Of a stretch of 64,000 nucleotides of DNA, positions 22,511-33,400 are shown piece by piece; the first letter of the stretch is position 1, and each line of letters opens with the position of its first letter. Under the pieces are notes generated by a model that saw nothing but the letters and a program-made list of their open reading frames with translations, was not told where the DNA came from and ran no database searches. The stretch is from Gelatoporia subvermispora B (taxonomy: Eukaryota > Basidiomycota > Agaricomycetes > Polyporales > Gelatoporiaceae), in NCBI GenBank assembly GCA_000320605.2, contig KB445791.1, positions 3,460,576 to 3,524,575 of the forward strand, in the 5' to 3' direction. Position numbers and translations under genes: made by a program.

Positions 22511-23323
22511 CTAGACGATCGCCTCCCCCACCTGGAAATGCACCTGGTCCCCCTCTGCAAGCGTGAGCCTTACGGGAAGGCGAGGGTCAATGCGCACGGG
22601 TGCGCTCGAGCCGACGAAGAAATCGCCGCGCGTAAAGTTGCGCGTGATCGCGGCGGCTTCCTCCTCGGTGAGGTTGCGGGGGCGTTTGCTGGGACGGAAG
22701 GTGGAGGTGGAGTTGTTGGAGTTGGTATTGGCAAACGCGTTGTAGTCGTAGTAGTGCGGATGCGCGAGGTTATGCATCGGCGGGGGGTACATGGGCGGGG
22801 CGGCAGCGGCGGTGGCGGGGAAGGGGATTTGTTGTGCTGCATGCGCGTGAGCAATCTCGTAGTGACTGGGGTCTGGGGCGGTGGGCGTACGCGCTGCGTG
22901 CTGCTGGCTGTGCGGGGTGTCTGCGTCGGGATCGGGGTATGCGCACGATGCGCCTGCGCCGCGCTTCAGGCAGCTCTGCGACGGCGAGCGGTGTGAGATG
23001 CGAGGTGAGCGCGTGCTCGGGGGGCGGACGGACCTGGCAGGGGAGAACCTCGCTACATCGTGTTTTGCCAGCGTGGCAGGCTGTGCAAGCGCGGCGGACT
23101 GAAGGTGCTTTCGCTGATGAGCCGACATTCAGCACCGAGATGATGGTGGAGGGGGTGCATACTGACGTTTTCGGGGCCCTTCAGTTGAGGAAGACTGGGG
23201 AGGCCCATTGCTGAGGGGCTGCTGCTGGAGATCCTGGGCGAGTTGTTGGTGGTGGAGTTGTTGGTCCAGGTTCGGCTGGGCGGCGTCCTGGGCCGGTGTG
23301 GAGGCCTCGCTGAGGGCCGACAT
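22511..23323 (-). CDS. Small Zn2Cys6 zinc-cluster protein
   Basis: Putative nuclear regulator, start MSALSEASTPAQDAAQPNLD at 23323; an upstream in-frame ATG at 23440 is possible. The N-terminus is rich in glutamine (QQLHHQQLAQDLQQQ). A 53-bp intron (about 23117-23169, GTCAGT...CAG) joins EGPRK to PKAPSVRRACTACHAGKTRC. The zinc cluster is then CTACHAGKTRC, SEVLPC and, after a second intron, SCLKRGAGASC, i.e. C-x2-C-x6-C-x5-C-x2-C-x7-C. The rest is low-complexity and proline-, alanine- and asparagine-rich, with the conserved-looking end LTEEEAAAITRNFTRGDFF and VGEAIV. No fungal-specific middle domain is present, so the protein (about 240 residues) is a short form of the family. It is head to head with a bHLH gene 413 bp away. 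Confidence 0.85.
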
Positions 23324-23736
23324 GGGGAATGGCGCGGACAGGGCGGAGCGGGCGGCGGGCAGCGGCGGAGGCTCGCTGCGGGCGGGCGGGCAGGCCAAGG
23401 GGTGGGGCGGGCTCTCGGAGCGGGACACGGGGACGCCCACGCCGCACTCCTTTTATTCCCTGCCGTCCACCGGTCTTGCCCGGCCCGTCCTCGCTTTCGT
23501 CGCGCAGCATGCCACACCCACCATCAACGGCCCGCCCGGCCAGTACCGGGTTCAGCCCGTTCCTCGGACACCCGGCACGGCACTCCGGGCTCTCGCCGCA
23601 CTTGCACCGGTGCGCTGCCCCGCGGCGTCCGTGACCGTCACGGGCCGTCACGGAGCCTGGCGGGGCACGAGCGTCACGGCCGGAACCGGGTACGGTGATG
23701 AGCCGAGATGCGATGGCAGGGCGCTAGCCCACACGG
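23324..23736. promoter_or_regulatory. Shared divergent promoter of the Zn2Cys6 and bHLH genes
   Basis: 413 bp between two divergent start codons. The left part (23330-23420) is strongly G-rich on the plus strand. No TATA element is evident. Confidence 0.45.
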
Positions 23737-24483
23737 ATGCACTCCCAAGCCGCCATGTCCCACTCTCCCCCGCTGCAGTTTGACGACTTTCAACTCTTCA
23801 ATCCCGCCGTTCACTCCCTCTATCCGTCGCCGCCGCCACTGCCTTCGTCGGCCGACCTCTTTTCCGCCGCAGAGACCACCGACCTCCTCGGCTTCCTCGA
23901 CAACTTCAACTGGGAGTTTGACGTCGACCAGTCTGCCCAACATGCTACAGACCTCGCTGCCCACTTCCCACCGCCACCGATTGATCCCCTGCGCCCGCCC
24001 TCCCCGGCTCAGCGGTCAGCGCACCACCCTCGCCCGCCCATCCTAGCCGCACGTCACGCAGCTCCTGTGACCGAGCCCCCGACCACGAGGCAGCCCGCAC
24101 ACACGCGCAGCGACTCCCGCTCCGAATCACGCTCCGAGTCGCCGTCCGCGCAGGATGCTGCCGCGCGCGCGTCCAAGTCGCTGCTCTCCACGCCCCAGAA
24201 GCGGCTCAACCACATCATGTCCGAGCAGAAGCGCCGCAACGCCATTCGCGACGGGTACCTCCAGCTCACCACCCTGCTTGCCCCCGCCGGCGCCCCACCA
24301 GGCACAGGTATGCCCACGCGCGGCCGGCCAAAAGGCAGCGGCGCACGCGGCGGGAGGGGCACAAAGGGCAAAAGCGGCATCTTGTTCAAGGCGCGCGACT
24401 ACATCCAGTGGTTGGAGGAGGGCAGGAGTGCACTCATGGCAGAAGTCCTGAGGGTGGAGGCGGCGGCAGGCATCCGACCATAG
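23737..24483 (+). CDS. Basic helix-loop-helix transcription factor
   Basis: Single-exon gene of 248 codons; a second in-frame ATG at 23755 (MSHSPPLQFDDFQLFNPAVH) may be the true start. The first half is proline- and acidic-rich with the hydrophobic patch TTDLLGFLDNFNWEFDVD, which looks like an activation region. A serine/arginine/glutamate run (SDSRSESRSESPS) leads to the bHLH domain: basic region and helix 1 are KRLNHIMSEQKRRNAIRDGY and LQLTTLLAP. A long glycine-rich loop (GRPKGSGARGGRGTKGKSG) follows, and helix 2 is ILFKARDYIQWLEEGRSALM. The E-box contact pattern (H, E, RR) is present in NHIMSEQKRR. The domain sits at the C-terminus, as in fungal INO4-like regulators. Targets unknown. Divergent neighbour of a zinc-cluster gene. 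Confidence 0.9.
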   Translation: MHSQAAMSHSPPLQFDDFQLFNPAVHSLYPSPPPLPSSADLFSAAETTDLLGFLDNFNWEFDVDQSAQHATDLAAHFPPPPIDPLRPPSPAQRSAHHPRPPILAARHAAPVTEPPTTRQPAHTRSDSRSESRSESPSAQDAAARASKSLLSTPQKRLNHIMSEQKRRNAIRDGYLQLTTLLAPAGAPPGTGMPTRGRPKGSGARGGRGTKGKSGILFKARDYIQWLEEGRSALMAEVLRVEAAAGIRP

Positions 24484-24914
24484 AGACCGCGCTGCAGATG
24501 GTCGCTTACGTTCAGTCACACAAGTCTACACGTCCTCGCACTTGCAAATCCCCAAGCTGCAGTCCGCAGGTGAGGACCCTGTCCCTGTGCGCCCCATCAG
24601 ACGACACTCACAAAGCACACCACGCAGCTGTCTGTACCACTATTACACGCGTCATACCCACCGCCTCTCTGTTGTCGTACCTGCTATTCTATCCTCTCGT
24701 CTATAGTTGTACACTGATGTAATATGTCTCGAGCAATCCTCATGCACCGTCCAGCTGACGACCCGCCTTTGGGCGCCTCGGGCATGCTGCGCATGAGATG
24801 CTTCCGTGAAGCGCGAGCGTCTGATTCATGTATGCGCGCCATTGAGTCGGTGACGCGCCGACGCTGAACGTGAGTACACAACACGTACCTCACTCGCAAC
24901 TGCATTCAGCGAGC
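24484..24914. other. Intergenic, with a possible 5' leader intron
   Basis: No gene. At the right end GTGAGT (24870) and CAG (24909) could bound a 40-bp leader intron before the ATG at 24915; the GTG at 24870 is therefore better read as a splice donor than as a start codon. Confidence 0.4.
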
Positions 24915-25781
24915 ATGCCGCCACCGCCAGTCCTCCCGCCGGACACTACACCCGAGCCGACGTGGCCAACGCCCAAGTTTGAGCTCTGCATCGAGGACCT
25001 TGCTCACCCCGGCGTGCGCCTCTTCCTTGACGTCGGTCATCCCGAGAGCCTGCTACGCGACGCCGTACGTGCCGTCTGTGCATGCCTCTATACTTCTAAG
25101 TCCGTCCCGCGCACGTACGCCCTTCTAGTGTTTCCCAGGCAGATGCAGGTGCTGATACATTCGCTCGCCACAACACAGCGTGGAGGTTGTGCGTCTCGTC
25201 CTGCGGGACATGCCCGGCGTCGCGCATACGTCGGGTTCTCAGACACACAAGGAGATCGTCTTCGCGCTGTCGCACATCGTCAACTGCGCGGCGCGCGTGG
25301 CGGACGAGGTGCGCGGCGTGCTCGTGCACGAGATGGTGCACTGCTTCCAGCACAACGCGCGCGGGACGTGTCCCGGGGGGCTCATCGAGGGCGTCGCGGG
25401 TACGTCCCTTCCACACCTGATCCCAGTACCAACGCGTGTCTTCGCACACTGATCCGGTGCGCGATGCGAGCAGACTGGGTGCGCCTCCGCGCGGGGCTCG
25501 CCCCTCCGCACTGGCGCGCGGGTGCCGGCGGCAGCTGGGACGCGGGCTACGAGACGACCGGGTACTTCCTCGAGTGGCTCGAGTCGCGGTTCGAGGGCGA
25601 CTTCGTGCGCACGCTCAACTTGCGGCTCGCGGACGCGGCGTACGACGAGAAGGTCTTCGCGGAGATTACAGGGCAAGAGGTCGGCGAACTGTGGGCGGCG
25701 TACAGGGAACAGCTGGGCCGGAAGCACGGGGGTGTAAATGCACAGCTGTACTCGCCGTCGTATCTTCCTATCGTGCAATGA
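24915..25781 (+). CDS. Basic secretory protein (BSP)-family metallopeptidase-like protein
   Basis: The protein begins MPPPPVLPPDTTPEPTWPTP and shows FELCIEDLAHPGVRLFLDVG (24975). After an intron comes VVRLVLRDMPGVAHTSGS (25180), then EIVFALSHIVNCAARVADEV and the zinc-binding helix GVLVHEMVHCFQHNARGT (25318), where HEMVH is the HExxH motif of the family. GGLIEGVA then follows, with DWVRLRAGLAPPHWR after a second intron. GYETTGYFLEWLESRFEGDF (25545) and the C-terminus complete the domain, ending SPSYLPIVQ. Plant BSPs are secreted and defence-linked. Here no signal peptide is visible, so the fungal protein is probably intracellular or uses another export route. The exact substrate is unknown. 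It is convergent with FCP1 (242 bp between stops). Confidence 0.88.
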   Translation: MPPPPVLPPDTTPEPTWPTPKFELCIEDLAHPGVRLFLDVGHPESLLRDAVRAVCACLYTSKSVPRTYALLVFPRQMQVLIHSLATTQRGGCASRPAGHARRRAYVGFSDTQGDRLRAVAHRQLRGARGGRGARRARARDGALLPAQRARDVSRGAHRGRRGYVPSTPDPSTNACLRTLIRCAMRADWVRLRAGLAPPHWRAGAGGSWDAGYETTGYFLEWLESRFEGDFVRTLNLRLADAAYDEKVFAEITGQEVGELWAAYREQLGRKHGGVNAQLYSPSYLPIVQ

Positions 25782-26022
25782 GACGCGTGGGTTGCTGGCC
25801 TACTTGTATAGTACCGCGTGCATGCAGGTACGGACCGGAGAAGTAGGGTGGCTTCGTCTTTGTACATAAGGTATACTAATTCGCTACATTCGGTCCTTAT
25901 CACGACACTAGAGTACCACAGCTACATTGTACAATAAAGCAACACACAGCGCGATGCAGTCTTCTCTATAAGTATGCGGGACAGAATACGGAGCATTGGA
26001 TGGATACTGGGGACCGCACTTG

Positions 26023-29000
26023 CTATCCCCACTCTTCCTCCAATTCGCGTGCGAGGAAGTCGTCCTCATCGTCCATGTCGCCGTCGTCGTCTTCTTCCTC
26101 TTCCCCGGCACCCTCCTGGTCGACCTCTCCGGCACCCTCGACCCGCGCATCCGCGAGCCGGTCACCCGTACGATCGTCCCGGAGTTCATCCGGAAGCTCC
26201 TCCGCGCTGATGACCTCCTTGAGTTTCGACGTGCCCGTGCGATCCTCCACGAGCTTCTTGCGCTTCGCGAGCGGGGAGCGGAGCTCGTCCCGCGCGCCCG
26301 TGAGGCCGTTCAGAGCTGCATCCATTGGGGTCACGCTGCGCAGCCGCTTCCGCTTCGTCCGCTGCACCGATGTTCTCGACGTCTTGCTGCAAACCGGGAT
26401 ACATCAGCATCAGCACCGGCGACGTGGTTGCGGGCTCAGTACCCACCTGACGTTCGAATCGTCCGTGGCCGCGCCGTCGTCCTCCGAGACATTCCCGCTC
26501 TGCATCCCGCTCTCGTCGTCGCTCTCGTTCATGGCCGCCTCGACCTCTGCGTCGAGCTCATCCCAGTCGACGGCGTCGAGCGCGAGAGACTGGTCGGCGC
26601 GAGCCGGCTCTGCGTCTGCATCCGTGCCCGCGCCCGTAGCGCGCTCGTCGTCCCAGTCTGTGTCCGGCTCTAGATCAGAGGATATCTGATGAGGATCCGA
26701 AGGGGGACTCGCTAGACTCGTCTGCGAGGCCGGCTCGGGGTCCATCAGGTACGGCGTCTCGTCCTGCCGCTGCCATAGCGCGATCGAGTCCGTGAACCAC
26801 GAGAGCCAGACGATCTTAATCCCGCCTTGTTTCCGCGCTGCATCAACTTTGACTGTTCCCCGCTGCGTTGCTTTGAGCTTGAAGGCTAGCGCGGGCTATT
26901 CGAACGCGGTGCTCACCTTCGCGGCGACCACATGGGTTATGCGACTCGATAGCTCGGTGTGGCATTGCGCGCCAAATGCATGTGCTGTTCGCCAGACCTC
27001 TGTAACTTCTGGTCGAGTGTCTAGCGGAATGACGCTAGAGAACAGTATATGCACTCCTTCCAAGGCTTTCATCCGGATACTTGGTATGATTGTCTGCTAG
27101 CTGTTAGCTATGGTAAGGAAGCAGGTATCGGCGATGATGCGTACCCGAACATCATAAGGCTTCCGCATTTCTTGTCTTCTCGAGTTCTTCCGTTTGGGTC
27201 CCTTGGATTCTGGTTGCCGTGCGTTATAAGCCTCGTAAAATCGGCCGTGCACCTCGTCCAGGATCTGGCAACTTTCGTGAGACTGCAGTGAATAGCAGAG
27301 ATAACAGACAAGCTACCCTCTGAACACGAGACAGCTCCCGATCGTCGTTCTTGAGAAGAGCCTTCCGTATATGCTTCTCCTTGGGTTCCTGAGCACCTGC
27401 GGATGGACTTGACGCTACATCTGACGGAGCTGTAGTCTTGTCACCTTCAGCTGTCTCCAGTAGTTGCTCCTGCTTCTTGGCTAATGGTCGCTCCTCGACC
27501 TGTGCCTCGAGCGCGAGGGTGTTCGCGAGAATCTCCTGATCTCTGATCTCTTCTTGCTCGTCCGATGAGAAGTCGGCGGACGCTGGTGGTCCAGGAGACT
27601 CGGATGTTACCGTAGTCTCCGAAGATGGCGCTTCGGATGGTGCCACTGTTGTAGATGCTGGCGTAGACCCGGCAGTAGACGGTGTTCCAGGCGCTACGAC
27701 CGAAGGACCGGGTGAGCCAGCAGGTGTGAGTGGTTGAAGCTTCGGTAGGAAGGCAGAGTTAATGTCCCCAATGCCGACGAAGAAATCATCTGCAACCATG
27801 CATTAACATTCTGTTTATACTGATAGAGGAGGCACAAACAAGGTATGACTTTGACAAGATTCGGGCTCCATTCCCAAACATCTGCACGATCGTCAATGAT
27901 TACGACCATCGACTGGTCGCAGGGGAACAACCGTTGCAAGCTCTTCTGCGTTAAACCTAGAGCAAGAGCTTGAGGATACCTGGATTTTGGGATGATACGG
28001 GTACTTACTGCCACTCTCGTCCCGGCTTAGCAGACGCCCTCCAAAGATCTTGCCATCTGGGTCAATGGTGGCGCAGACCTCTTCTGCATAGGCACGCGTA
28101 CCCATGGTATATACGTGCATCTCATATTTGGTGGCCATGTCCTGCAGGAAGTCCTGCCATCCAGGACTGCGGTCGCGTGAGTTACGTCTTCAAGACTGAC
28201 GAGAACGTCCCGCTCACCGTGGCTTGATATAATACATGCAGCCTTCCTGCTCTATCGCCTTCTCTTTTCCCTTAGCTCTGGAACCCCTCATGGATGGTGG
28301 ACCCAGGAATTCAGGGCCCAATTTGAACTTCTTGACGTCCTTGAGCGCCTCCCAGTTAGGATTCACTTCGTCATCTGAGTCTGTGTCACTGTCATCAGAC
28401 TCCTCCTCGTTGCCGTTAGCTGTTTCAGTGGACTTCTTCGCTTGACGAGCTTCCCAGGCCTCTCCCTCCGTAATCCACTCGCCGACAGTGGGGTCGACTG
28501 TTGCGTGGACTATTGTCTGGTCGAGGTCAACAATCAACGACAACTTGCGGGATTTTAGCAGATGCTCCGCGGTCTCGTTCTCTATGCGTTGTGCTTCCTC
28601 CAATGATACTAGCGGGCCATTCGCAAGGTGTGTCATTTGTATCGACGCACGCGACGCGTCCGAGAATCCCGTGTAGTCGTAGCTGCAAATGTGTACAAGC
28701 GTGAGCGACAGTAATAAGGAAGAAGGCGAGTGGCGCACTTGGTCATATCCTTCCCACATAGGCAGCATAGACCACCGAGCTGGACCCCATGTTTACACGG
28801 TTCCGTGATGTAAACGGCAGGCACTTCCCTGGCCCTGCGCTCGGAGACCGTGTCGCCCGCTTTGAGTGACCACCGGTCGACAGTTCCTTCAATGGAGCTA
28901 TCCCATGTACCGTATCGCAGTTCTGGTTCGGCGTCGGGGGCAGAAAGATGTGCGAACGAGTAGCTGAGGAGGCGCGTGCCGCGCTGGACGGAGGCAGATG

Positions 29001-29076
29001 ACTGGACGGCGAGTGCGACGACTTTGATGGGATAAGGCAAGATTGGGGGGAGATAGACCTCCGTCGGGGAGGTCAT
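26023..29076 (-). CDS. FCP1: RNA polymerase II C-terminal domain phosphatase FCP1
   Basis: Nuclear Mg-dependent phosphatase that removes phosphate from the heptad repeats of Rpb1 so that the polymerase can be reused. The start MTSPTEVYLPPILPYPIKVV is at 29076. An N-terminal lipoyl-like region contains KHGVQLGGLCCLCGKDMT. The catalytic FCPH domain begins LSLIVDLDQTIVHATVDP (28540), with the DLDQT form of the DxDxT motif. It continues MATKYEMHVYTMGTRAYAEE (28110), LLSRDESG and VVIIDDRADVWEWSPNLVKV (27880). An acidic insertion (EESDDSDTDSDDE) interrupts it. The BRCT domain follows (GVHILFSSVIPLDTRPEVTE, THVVAAK; 26925-27060). The acidic and KR-rich C-terminus ends EDDFLARELEEEWG. The domain order matches yeast and animal FCP1. 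Multi-exon. Confidence 0.95.
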
Positions 29077-29378
29077 TATGGGCTTATCGGATAGTAGAGA
29101 ATGTATGGTCTATTTGACCTGCCAAAGGCCGCCAAAGAGTAGGGAATTAATCCCAGGTTCGACTTGCTCGACTCCGGCCCAAGCGTACCGTCACACCCCG
29201 GGTGGCGGCAAGTGGCTCTTGTGCTTCTTTGTTTGGCCATTTCCTTTCCTGGCATTCAACGCCAGCCCCATCAATTGTCGACGATGTCGATCTTCCCGCT
29301 ATCTCACCAATCTCTTGTCCGCGTTCGTTCAATCGACCAAGTCTTCTAAGGCCACGCGAGATCCAAATAATTTTGACT

Positions 29379-30435
29379 TCAACCTACAGTAGACTCGCTA
29401 TTACGTGCTGCAGGCACTACTGCTGGCATTCCATCCTTCGGGGGATCACCGCCATACAACCGCCACAGATACCGCAGTAGATAACCTCTCGGCCATCGCT
29501 TCAAAAATGAGAACCAACGTGCATGACCCCCAAGAGTCATGTATCGTGGAGGCTTTTCTTTTAGTACCGCCCGGACGACCTTGTCGGCAAATATTTCCGT
29601 CGGCATCGAGGCTGCTCCTTGGCTTAATTCGATGCGTCGCAAGATCTTTTCCCTCCATGGCAAATATATGGAATCGGAGGGCAGATCGAGGACACGCATC
29701 TGATTAGCGACGACGTTCGACTTGACCGCCCCGGGAGCGACGTAGACAACTTTGACGTTAAATGGAAGACATTCCATATAGAGCACCTCCGAAAGAGTCT
29801 TCAAGCTCGACTTTGTGGCGGCGTAGATGCCACTGAACGGTGTGTGTCTGCGTCAAATGTTCACCTCGGTTCCGAACACAAGCATGCTCGCGTGGGACCT
29901 ACGTTTCGCCGATAACCGAGCTGATGTTCACAATTGTTCCGCTCCTACGCGTAGCCATGTGAGGAAGGACCGCCCTCGACACACGTATCATCGATAAAGT
30001 ATTCGTCTCGAAGGCGGAGTGAATTTGGTCCATTCCGATGTCAATCAGGGGCCCTGTAGCGGTTTATAAGAACGCAAGCGGAGGGAGTCCTTGGGCCTGG
30101 TACCTACCATGGCACATGACACCTGCATTATTGACAACAATGTCGATTCTTCCTTCGTTCTTGATGATACGTTGGACTGCGTCAGAGACATCTTCATCCA
30201 CCGTAACGTCCATCTGCAGGCGCTCAATGTTGCCATGCTTGAAGCCGTCCATGGCTTCGAGCCTCCGTGCAGTGGCATATACCTTGCATCCTTGAGATGC
30301 AAATACCTCGCAGCTGCCTAGCTATCAGTATGTTTCGTTGGACAGGTACGATGCCTGAATGACTTACAGGGCGAATCCAATACCGCCTTTGGAGCAACCA
30401 GTGACAAGGACAACCTTCGAGCTCATCTCATGCAT
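29379..30435 (-). CDS. Short-chain dehydrogenase/reductase, AYR1-like
   Basis: Classical SDR, probably an NADPH-dependent 1-acyl-dihydroxyacetone-phosphate reductase on ER or lipid-droplet membranes, by likeness to yeast AYR1. The start is MHEM at 30435 or [10 protein letters not shown] at 30426. The nucleotide-binding motif is [13 protein letters not shown], with the extra residue common in AYR1 relatives. Then come [14 protein letters not shown] (30140), [11 protein letters not shown] (catalytic serine region, 29930) and the active-site YAATK in [20 protein letters not shown] (29800). Next is [13 protein letters not shown]. The C-terminal part contains [20 protein letters not shown], a likely membrane-associating stretch, and ends [17 protein letters not shown] element lies about 50 bp upstream (30482-30489). 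Four or five exons. Substrate is inferred from the family only. Confidence 0.88.
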
Positions 30436-30481
30436 GGATCGTGATGGTGAGTCAAAAACAAAGGACAGGTGAGCGTTCTCG

Positions 30482-30489
30482 CTTATATG
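30482..30489 (-). promoter_or_regulatory. TATA element of the SDR gene
   Basis: CATATAAG on the minus strand, about 50 bp upstream of the start codon at 30435. Confidence 0.55.
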
Positions 30490-33400
30490 CCCCCCACCCA
30501 GCACATGATGATGCGGGCCTACGCAAGCTAGCGGAATTCGGAGAGCGCTCGACACATGCTGGTCCGCATGATATCCACATCCTCGGGTTCTCGGTTTGTT
30601 TCATGGCTGAGAGACGTTTAGCAGCTTGCACCATGTTCTCCGATGAAGGCTAGTTACCGGGACCGGTACTAGGCATTCAACGCCACCTACAATTCGGCTT
30701 TAGATGCCGGGCCATGAGCTCACCGGAACTCAGGGTTGACTATTCAGAGTTACGAAGTGGTCGTCCCTGGATATAATTTCATGCGAATTTCTGTTCTTGG
30801 CGACTTAAGTCAGCATAAACTCAGCCCAAGGTTTTTTGAACTAACCATTTGGACATCCCGAGTAAGGTCCGTCATGAGATGCGCCACAGTGGCGTATAGC
30901 ACGACTGCGCACAAACAGCATCGGACATTCAGGGAATGCTGACTGACACTCTGTCATCCCGACGAGAGCAGAGATATTGCTTGCGAGCAGTACGCGAGGC
31001 GGGGTTCGCCGCCTTCTTCGTGGGTTCCGTGTGGGTATGGCGTGTACCCTGACCTGGTGGAGACCGCAATAGGCCGTAAGACGGCACAAGTACTGTCGCT
31101 CCGATGTGCGATTTGATGGCGCTGAACTATGATGCTCACTGCGCCATCATTATGGAGGCTTGAACGCTGAACATGGACGAGCGAATCGCCCGAGCGCCGT
31201 AGGGTTTTCTGTTATAATCCGATGTCAAATTCTCAATGACGCAGTCAAGCGCCCTCACGTGGGCTTCGCCGAAGCGCTCCAGAGATCTGCGAGGTGGCTG
31301 TGCTAAAGACCGCACGTCCATCCTGCTCTTGGTCGCAGCTCGCTGCCTTCACAAATCCGGCTTTACTGTCAGTATTCAGCCAAGAACATGCACTACTCAC
31401 CACGGTACAATATTTGCGATACAAGTTTTGGAATCCAAACCACGATAAGTATCGGCTTGTCTCGATTTAATCGAATGGCGTCATCATCCACTCGGGGGGT
31501 ATTATGTATCGAAATCTTGATTCTAGGTTCTGCCTCGCTGGACATCGGCGTAGAGCTGAAAGCCTCCACCGATTAAACCCTGAGGGATTGCGCTATAAGC
31601 AATGAACTAACCAATATTTGCAGCGGGACCACAGGATCTGGTGGGTTAGTACACGCTCGCCTACTCGTCGCCGGCTGTCTTGCACGACAATAGTGAACAT
31701 GGCCGTACTAGCAAAACTTGGCGTCGCCTGTATTCCCATCATGGCCGATGATATGTAGTGCAATATCATCAGATGCGATGTATGGATGCGCAGGAGTTGC
31801 GAGCGAGCGAGGTGAGCACGAAGTCTAGTGCGAACGACGGGCGTAACTGACCATGTTACCCGCATTGAGACCGGCAGACCGTCCTACCGTCCTGGGACAT
31901 GGTGTACCAGTAAACCAGAAGAAAGAAAGACCTCAATCACAGTTGGGAACTGTCGGTGGCATGACTGGTAGTGTTCAGCCGAGGGGACTCCTGCAAACTG
32001 GGAAAGGTGTCCTCTTGGCCAATCTAGCTTGGTCGCCCGCTCTCATGCTCCAATGACAGCTTGCTCAAGGACATTCTTTCGCCTTCTCGACCTCGTCTCG
32101 ACATGTGCCAGAGAGACCTGATCGACATTAGAATTCACTTGATGACCCAGGCCCCGTTCCTCCAATCAATCCCATGACGCGTGTCTCGGGCGTCCATAGG
32201 CAACAGATGAAATTCGCTGTCTGCGACTCGACCCGTCTGCGATTAGCTCCTCTCTACCATGGCCTAGAAGCTGTTCGCATGTTCCACGCTCTCCAACGCA
32301 GCACCACCGACAGACGAGCAAGATTTCGTCCGAGGCTTTGGCGAATCTTCTACAAGACACCGGTGGCTCTCGAAGCACCCACGGGATCCACACGCAATTG
32401 AGAGGCGTATCTGCACAGTCGCTTCGCTGCCACCTTCGCCGCAAGTGGCTCCATCGCCTGAGCTATCATGCTGAGCCGTCGCCATCTCCCTCGGAGCGCT
32501 GTGTCGGCAGAACAATGTCAGTAAGCTCTGGCTTGACCAAGAATAGCCTTCAAGGCACTGGCGTGCACGGCGTTCTCAGCGGCTGCTATCTTCGCGCATT
32601 CTCTCTTTCGATGCAAAAATAGTCTCACCTAAACCAGATTCGTATTCACTGCCATTGCGGTTCGGTCCCGCGACAGCGTTCCGCACGGAAGTTGCTCCAC
32701 TCCATCCAAGTACAATATACCCAGCAGCGTGCGCGCAGGCTGACCGCCTAGATACCGAAAGCCCACATCAGAAACACTCTTCCAGGACACATCCACTGGC
32801 AAGCAGGCGCAATGCCGCATTGCCCACATCCGCACTGGCGCACCTTCTCCGCAGTCCCATTGCGCACCTCGTCAGCGCCTCCCGCGCGCTTCGCAACTCA
32901 GTGCGCGCGCCCGGCACGCCAGAACTCGGGCTTCGCAGTTCAGATAAGCCGCCTCGTGGGGCGTGCTCCCAGGCGTCAGCCGCATAGATCATGCCCGGTC
33001 GACAGCCTCTTGATCGAAGCCCTTGCCGGGGGAAGGTGTGGCTCTCGTTTGCGCGCACCAGCATACAACGCCAGGGTCAGTACATCATATGAATATCCAA
33101 CTGCCACATACTCCCGTGAAGACGCATCGCATTGCCACTCTTCACTCTATGCAATACAGAAATCCCTGTCGTGTCGACTGCGTCCGCCTTGGCGGCGTGC
33201 TCGAGGCTGGCACAATGGGAATACGGGCGTGCGTCTCCCAGGCCGGGCGCCAGCGCCGACTGGACCCATTTCTTCCCATCTTCCTCATGCATGTCAAGAG
33301 CCACACATCCATGCCAAACTGTCCTTTCTGAAGTGACCCTGATTGAGAATCCGCTGTCATCTTTGCGCCATTCCCACCCTGCTACTCAAAATCAAGTTCC

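Noticed and set aside
24870..24914. N-terminal extension of the BSP-like protein from GTG at 24870
   Set aside because: The first codon is GTG, part of a GTGAGT donor-like sequence; the first real ATG is at 24915.
26000..26689. Long plus-strand serine/arginine-rich frame opposite FCP1
   Set aside because: It is the antisense shadow of the acidic C-terminal region of FCP1.
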